Below, piece after piece: positions 60,682-64,000 of a stretch of 64,000 nucleotides of DNA. Source of the DNA: a virus. Positions within the stretch are counted from its first letter, which is position 1; each line of letters opens with the position of its first letter. A program made the translations under genes and the position numbers. The notes below the pieces were generated by a model. It searched no databases. It worked only from the letters and a program-made list of their open reading frames with translations, and was not told the DNA's origin. The DNA lies in the IMG/VR virus record IMGVR_UViG_3300032265_002598, positions 62,001-126,000 of that record, one strand, 5' to 3'.

Positions 60682-61469
60682 TCATCCTCTATTTCTAATA
60701 CGGTTCCTAAATTATATTTTTTGTTTTTAAGACAATCTATTAGTCTAGAATAAATCAAATTTGCTCTAGCTGTAGAAAAGTCTTTTTGTTGTTTAACCCT
60801 AATTAATCCTAATCCCTTACCTATAAGAAGACCATTCTTCTTTTCATCATATTTCTGATTTTTCTTAAATGTTTCTTCTCCCCATATGGGAGAAAAATGA
60901 GATGGACCATCAACCTCAATCGCTAAGTTCATTGTAGGCAGAAAGAGGTCCACTTGCAACTTGGTATTTGATAACATTTGCTCTTTATGGAATTCTACAA
61001 CATAACCATCAGCTAGCAACTTTTCCAAAAGAAACTTTTCTAATTTAGATCCTGTTTTACTACTTAGTCTAGCTGCTGTATTTGCAGACTTAACAATATT
61101 AGCTTTTTCTTCTGAGCTTAAATTATTCCAATTCGCCCGACTTTTCTCTTTTCTTTGGTCTAGTTCATCCTTGCTTAGATTGTTCCAAGAATCCATAACC
61201 CCCATACCAATCTTCTCTTTGGTCTCTGTGCTTCTTTCAGATCCTTTAGTTGGGTGTTTATGTTTACCACTACTTAAAGCATTCTTTTGTGCCTGACTTT
61301 TATCTCTGATAGGAATTTCAAACTTTTTAGCATCTCTTCTTATTTGATTGGCATATGTATTATATTTTAAAGCAATATCTTGAAAGCTTAACTTTTCTAG
61401 TACATAGTATTTATTCAAAATATCTTTTTTAGCAGAGTCAGATAGTTGTTTGTACTTTATCGATGACAT
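60678..61469 (-). CDS. Vsr/EDxHD-type endonuclease (probable free-standing homing endonuclease)
   Basis: This 263-residue protein opens with a helix-turn-helix (LSFQDIALKYNTYANQIRRD) and a NUMOD3-like block (GKHKHPTKGSERS, then ETKEKIG at about 68-88). A nuclease domain follows with E144, D174, E185-V-D187, H191 and D208 (LQVDLFLPT, AIEVDGPSHF, then NQKYDEKKN). The arrangement resembles the EDxHD/Vsr-like family of phage homing endonucleases. It would cut DNA at a specific site. It lies directly upstream of the Rad52-like gene with a four-base overlap, and no intron is apparent around it. It overlaps the upstream gene by about 30 bases. A simple mobile endonuclease is more likely than a repair enzyme. 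Confidence 0.65.
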   Translation of the reverse strand: MSSIKYKQLSDSAKKDILNKYYVLEKLSFQDIALKYNTYANQIRRDAKKFEIPIRDKSQAQKNALSSGKHKHPTKGSERSTETKEKIGMGVMDSWNNLSKDELDQRKEKSRANWNNLSSEEKANIVKSANTAARLSSKTGSKLEKFLLEKLLADGYVVEFHKEQMLSNTKLQVDLFLPTMNLAIEVDGPSHFSPIWGEETFKKNQKYDEKKNGLLIGKGLGLIRVKQQKDFSTARANLIYSRLIDCLKNKKYNLGTVLEIEDE

Positions 61470-61917
61470 TTTTAATTTCCTTACTGTCTATTTTTTTAAT
61501 TAAACTGAGTGGTGTTTTCCAACAAATCTTGCATAATTCATATGTATCAATACTATCTGTGATTATTTCCATATTATCCTTCATATACATATTATACCAA
61601 AAACCATATGGAAGAGAAGAATTTTTATTCCATTCAACTTCCGTCATATACAAAATTTGTTTTTTTGGAACAGGAAATGTTTGTGTTAGCATTGCGCTCT
61701 TGGTATCAAAGACAAATAATATCCCATCAAAATATTTAGCTTGCTGTATATGTAAAGTATAATATTTATTGTTCATATTAATTCTATTATATTGATCATT
61801 AAACAATACAATATTGTCATATGGACATGACTTACATAAATCATTTAACGCTGTAAGAATATTATTTTGTGCTGGTACGTTTGGTAAAATATCTAGTAAA
61901 TAAAAGCCTATGTCCAT
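61438..61917 (-). CDS. Hypothetical protein in the putative glycan operon
   Basis: This 159-residue product (MDIGFYLLDILPNVPAQNNI) matches no family known to me. It looks like a compact alpha/beta protein with a hydrophobic strand (FDGILFVFDTKSAML) and an aromatic stretch (NKNSSLPYGFWYNMYMKD). It begins two bases before the stop of the GT-B-like gene and ends inside the start region of the endonuclease gene. No catalytic motif is visible. An accessory role to the surrounding glycosyltransferase-like genes is only a guess from position. Confidence 0.45.
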   Translation of the reverse strand: MDIGFYLLDILPNVPAQNNILTALNDLCKSCPYDNIVLFNDQYNRINMNNKYYTLHIQQAKYFDGILFVFDTKSAMLTQTFPVPKKQILYMTEVEWNKNSSLPYGFWYNMYMKDNMEIITDSIDTYELCKICWKTPLSLIKKIDSKEIKNVIDKVQTTI

Positions 61918-61919
61918 AA

Positions 61920-62702
61920 TTAACCCTCAAGAATTGTTGGTAAGAATTGATTTTGAATATAATATTTAAATGATGAAGTGTCTAAATCATATTGTGTATT
62001 TTTCAAAATCTTATTAGCTATATTAGAAGAAATATCATTTTCTATTTCAATATTATCTATTCCACAAACTTGTGCTTCAATAGAATATTTATCATCTAAA
62101 TCTATTAGACACATATAGGTATTAAGTATTAAACAAGCATCATATTGGTTTAGCATTCCTACATTTTGTGCAGGATTGAATGTTGGTGAATTAAATAATA
62201 CAAGTTTTTCATTACTATAAGGATACAACATGGGTCCTATTATGTCAATATTTTTTTGATTATTTTCTGATAACATTACAGCAATTTTATCATTCCTCGG
62301 TTTATTAGGATCTATTCTATAAAAAATATTGCTATCATACAATTTAGAATAGAGAAGAGGATTTTCTAAAACCGTAATTAGACATTGTTTTTTACCAGCT
62401 AGTATAATTTTATTTATATTCCAATATTCAATCAATTGTTCATCTGGGATATTAACATTAACAAAAATTATTATTTTACAGGATTTATTATGTTCATTAA
62501 TGAAGTCATGAAATTCTTGAGTATATTCATTTGCTGGTAAAATTACTATATTTGGCTTATGAGCATAAAATAATTCAAATAAATTACCATGAACACTAAG
62601 AGCTATAATTTCATTATCATCTGAGATGATAGGGTTTAAATTTTGAATGAAAGAGATATATTCATTTTCTTTTGCCACATGTATTAAAATTTTGTTTTTC
62701 AT
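61920..62702 (-). CDS. Divergent GT-B-like glycosyltransferase candidate
   Basis: This 260-residue protein has two Rossmann-like halves: KILIHVAKENEYISF and KPNIVILPA, then CKIIIFVNVNIPDEQ in the first, and DKIAVMLSENNQ, then YDACLILNTYMCLID in the second. The stretch SIEAQVCGIDNIEIENDI resembles the A-x-A-x-G-x-P region of GT-B transferases, but the usual donor-binding residues are not clearly conserved. The protein is shorter than the family norm of 350 or more residues. It is the fourth gene in a run of overlapping or abutting genes. Enzymatic activity is uncertain; a non-catalytic relative is possible. Confidence 0.4.
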   Translation of the reverse strand: MKNKILIHVAKENEYISFIQNLNPIISDDNEIIALSVHGNLFELFYAHKPNIVILPANEYTQEFHDFINEHNKSCKIIIFVNVNIPDEQLIEYWNINKIILAGKKQCLITVLENPLLYSKLYDSNIFYRIDPNKPRNDKIAVMLSENNQKNIDIIGPMLYPYSNEKLVLFNSPTFNPAQNVGMLNQYDACLILNTYMCLIDLDDKYSIEAQVCGIDNIEIENDISSNIANKILKNTQYDLDTSSFKYYIQNQFLPTILEG

Positions 62703-62705
62703 TAT

Positions 62706-63398
62706 TTAATCTTTAATTTTATGTTTATCTTTCATTCCTATTATATTGATAACTGAATCATTGTTTACAATAACTTGTTCGTATTTAGCATCATTACTGA
62801 TAGACTTATTTATTATTTCAAATAAAAACATATTATCATAATAAGATGCAATATTATTTTTTATCAAAGAAATATCTTCATTACAAATATAAACACTATC
62901 ACACCAAGCATAATCTCCAATATCATAAAAAATGTAATCTACTTGTCCTTTATTATCTGTCCTAGCTCCTAAAAACTTTGTATTTTGTTGAGATTTTTTG
63001 ATCGACTTGGAAAGGATCCATGATTTTTTTGTAGAAAGATTTTTGTGTGGTGATAAGTTTCTAATTAGCGTACCACTATTGATAATAAAAATTCCGTCAT
63101 AGCTGTCTAGTTCATAGTTAGCTAAAATGAGTTTTAATGCATATCCTTGGTTCTTAGTATCAAATTCATCATTACTTATTGTTTTGATATCTGTGGGTAT
63201 TTTTTTATGGAGTTTCTCTCCCCCAAATCCAGAAATAATAGATATATCTGTTTTTGGGAAAAGATTTTTTAAATTATTAATTTGACACAAAATTAATTCT
63301 CTATTGAATCCACTAGATTTTAAAAGTCCAATTGGTCCAAAAGATTTCATTCCTTTTGTTATCTCATAAGATAAAATAAAACATGCTATTCTGTTCAT
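62706..63398 (-). CDS. Sugar-nucleotidyltransferase-like protein (degenerate loop)
   Basis: This 230-residue protein follows the NTP-transferase (GT-A-like) pattern. The N-terminal strand ACFILSYEITKGMKSFGPIG aligns with the usual AAGxGTRM loop, but the glycines are changed. Then come LILCQINNLKNLFPKTDISI, ISGFGGEKL, NQGYALKLIL, and YDGIFIINSGTLI, which stands where G-D-x-x-F is expected. The family activates sugars as NDP-sugars. Loss of the canonical loop and of the metal-binding Asp makes catalysis doubtful, though such forms could still be active on other substrates. It is coupled to the methyltransferase-like gene by ATGA. Confidence 0.5.
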   Translation of the reverse strand: MNRIACFILSYEITKGMKSFGPIGLLKSSGFNRELILCQINNLKNLFPKTDISIISGFGGEKLHKKIPTDIKTISNDEFDTKNQGYALKLILANYELDSYDGIFIINSGTLIRNLSPHKNLSTKKSWILSKSIKKSQQNTKFLGARTDNKGQVDYIFYDIGDYAWCDSVYICNEDISLIKNNIASYYDNMFLFEIINKSISNDAKYEQVIVNNDSVINIIGMKDKHKIKD

Positions 63399-63811
63399 TT
63401 ACTTTTTTCAATTACTGCAATAGAATAAACGTCCTCATGGATATGTTTTAATAGATTAAACCCATTTAAACCAGACACAAATCCGAGAAAATCACTTTCC
63501 ATCCAGGATGATCTTAAATCATTAACCAGGGAAGAGAATCCTTCACTCGATAAACTACCGTTTTTAATTTTATGGGCTAGTGCATCTGGATTTAAAAACT
63601 TAACCGTTATAGAACCACCATGATTTAATTTTTTACATAGTTCCATAAAAATTTTATTTCTATTTTCTTGATCCACTTTATCAATAGTTGTAAAAACAAT
63701 ATTATTAACATAACCATTAGTAATCTGAAAAATATTCTCTATTCCTATATTAGAATATCCTGTAACAATATCTTTCTCTTTATCTACAACAATATTGATT
63801 TGATTAATCAT
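63395..63811 (-). CDS. Truncated or degenerate class I methyltransferase-like protein
   Basis: This 138-residue product has the second half of a class I SAM-dependent methyltransferase fold: VNNIVFTTIDKVDQENR, then ELCKKLNHGGSITVKFLNPD, then GFNLLKHIHEDVYSIAVIE. The N-terminal G-x-G-x-G SAM-binding motif is missing, and the protein is about half the usual length. The ATG overlaps the stop of the glycosyltransferase upstream (ATGA), so this start looks correct and the shortness is real. It may be a non-catalytic relative. Confidence 0.4.
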   Translation of the reverse strand: MINQINIVVDKEKDIVTGYSNIGIENIFQITNGYVNNIVFTTIDKVDQENRNKIFMELCKKLNHGGSITVKFLNPDALAHKIKNGSLSSEGFSSLVNDLRSSWMESDFLGFVSGLNGFNLLKHIHEDVYSIAVIEKSK

Positions 63812-64000
63812 AGCGTAAATGCCTCTCTATTAGCTTTTTGTATTATATTACTCATAATGTTACTAAAATTATTAAAATCAAATTCTTTCAATATAATTTC
63901 TGAATTATTTTTTCTTTCTTCATCGTTTATATCAAGCATTTGGGATAATGCAGGAAAGATTTCTTCTATATTATTTATGAATGTCAATCCATTAATATTT
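63808..64000 (-). CDS. Glycosyltransferase C-terminus (partial)
   Basis: The frame is open from the window edge to a TGA at 63808-63810. Its 63 visible residues include GLTFINNIEEIFPALSQML, then INDEERKNNSEIILKEFDFN and NFSNIMSNIIQKA. This matches the C-terminal helical pattern of GT4-type glycosyltransferases (residues such as N-x-x-E, then FS/FD-W/F-x-x-I). The N-terminal part lies outside the window. It is the most upstream gene visible of the minus-strand operon. Confidence 0.5.
   Translation of the reverse strand, partial: NINGLTFINNIEEIFPALSQMLDINDEERKNNSEIILKEFDFNNFSNIMSNIIQKANREAFTL

Overview
The window is a stretch of an AT-rich genome (about one third G+C by eye) that looks like part of a large, uncultured tailed bacteriophage (Caudoviricetes). 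Genes are tightly packed, often with ATGA or TAATG overlaps. The standard genetic code fits, since TAA, TAG and TGA all end genes. I saw no rRNA, tRNA, CRISPR array or insertion sequence. No tail sheath was recognised, and the tape measure is 5,679 residues long, so a siphovirus-like particle with a very long non-contractile tail is the best guess.

Plus strand, 1-58.7 kb: virion genes. First comes a fibre cassette (2-15995): the 3' part of a giant adhesin of at least 3,722 residues, a collagen-like fibre, a possibly broken small gene, a LamG-domain protein and a fibre with an Mtd-like N-terminus. Next is a neck or connector group (16039-18172), the probable tail tube gene (18195-19292), and a set of small genes in the tail-assembly-chaperone position (19331-21727). 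These end in a clear hairpin/T-tract terminator at 21756-21797. The tape measure gene follows (21809-38848), then a fibre with YadA-head-like repeats, a probable distal tail protein, a tail hub protein, a 2,612-residue protein with a cysteine-rich C-terminus, and a small zinc-ribbon protein.

Minus strand, 64.0-58.7 kb: a compact operon that converges on the structural block with overlapping 3' ends. In transcription order it holds four genes of a probable glycan or nucleotide-sugar set (glycosyltransferase C-terminus, degenerate methyltransferase-like, nucleotidyltransferase-like, GT-B-like), an unknown protein, a Vsr/EDxHD-type endonuclease, a Rad52/Erf-like annealing protein candidate, a zinc-ribbon protein, and a membrane-anchored YfaP/DUF2135-like protein. 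The last type is, to my knowledge, common in Planctomycetes and is the only host hint here.

The most striking content is inside the tape measure. After a conventional TP901-type core it carries a PD-(D/E)XK-nuclease-like segment, a segment with all four HAD-phosphatase motifs, and an EF-hand pair. Nine copies of a 'DTVPAMLTPGEFVVN' motif are spread through it and mark out modules of very different length. This suggests a modular tape measure that may carry enzymatic cargo. The idea rests on motif reading only and needs structure prediction and homology searches.
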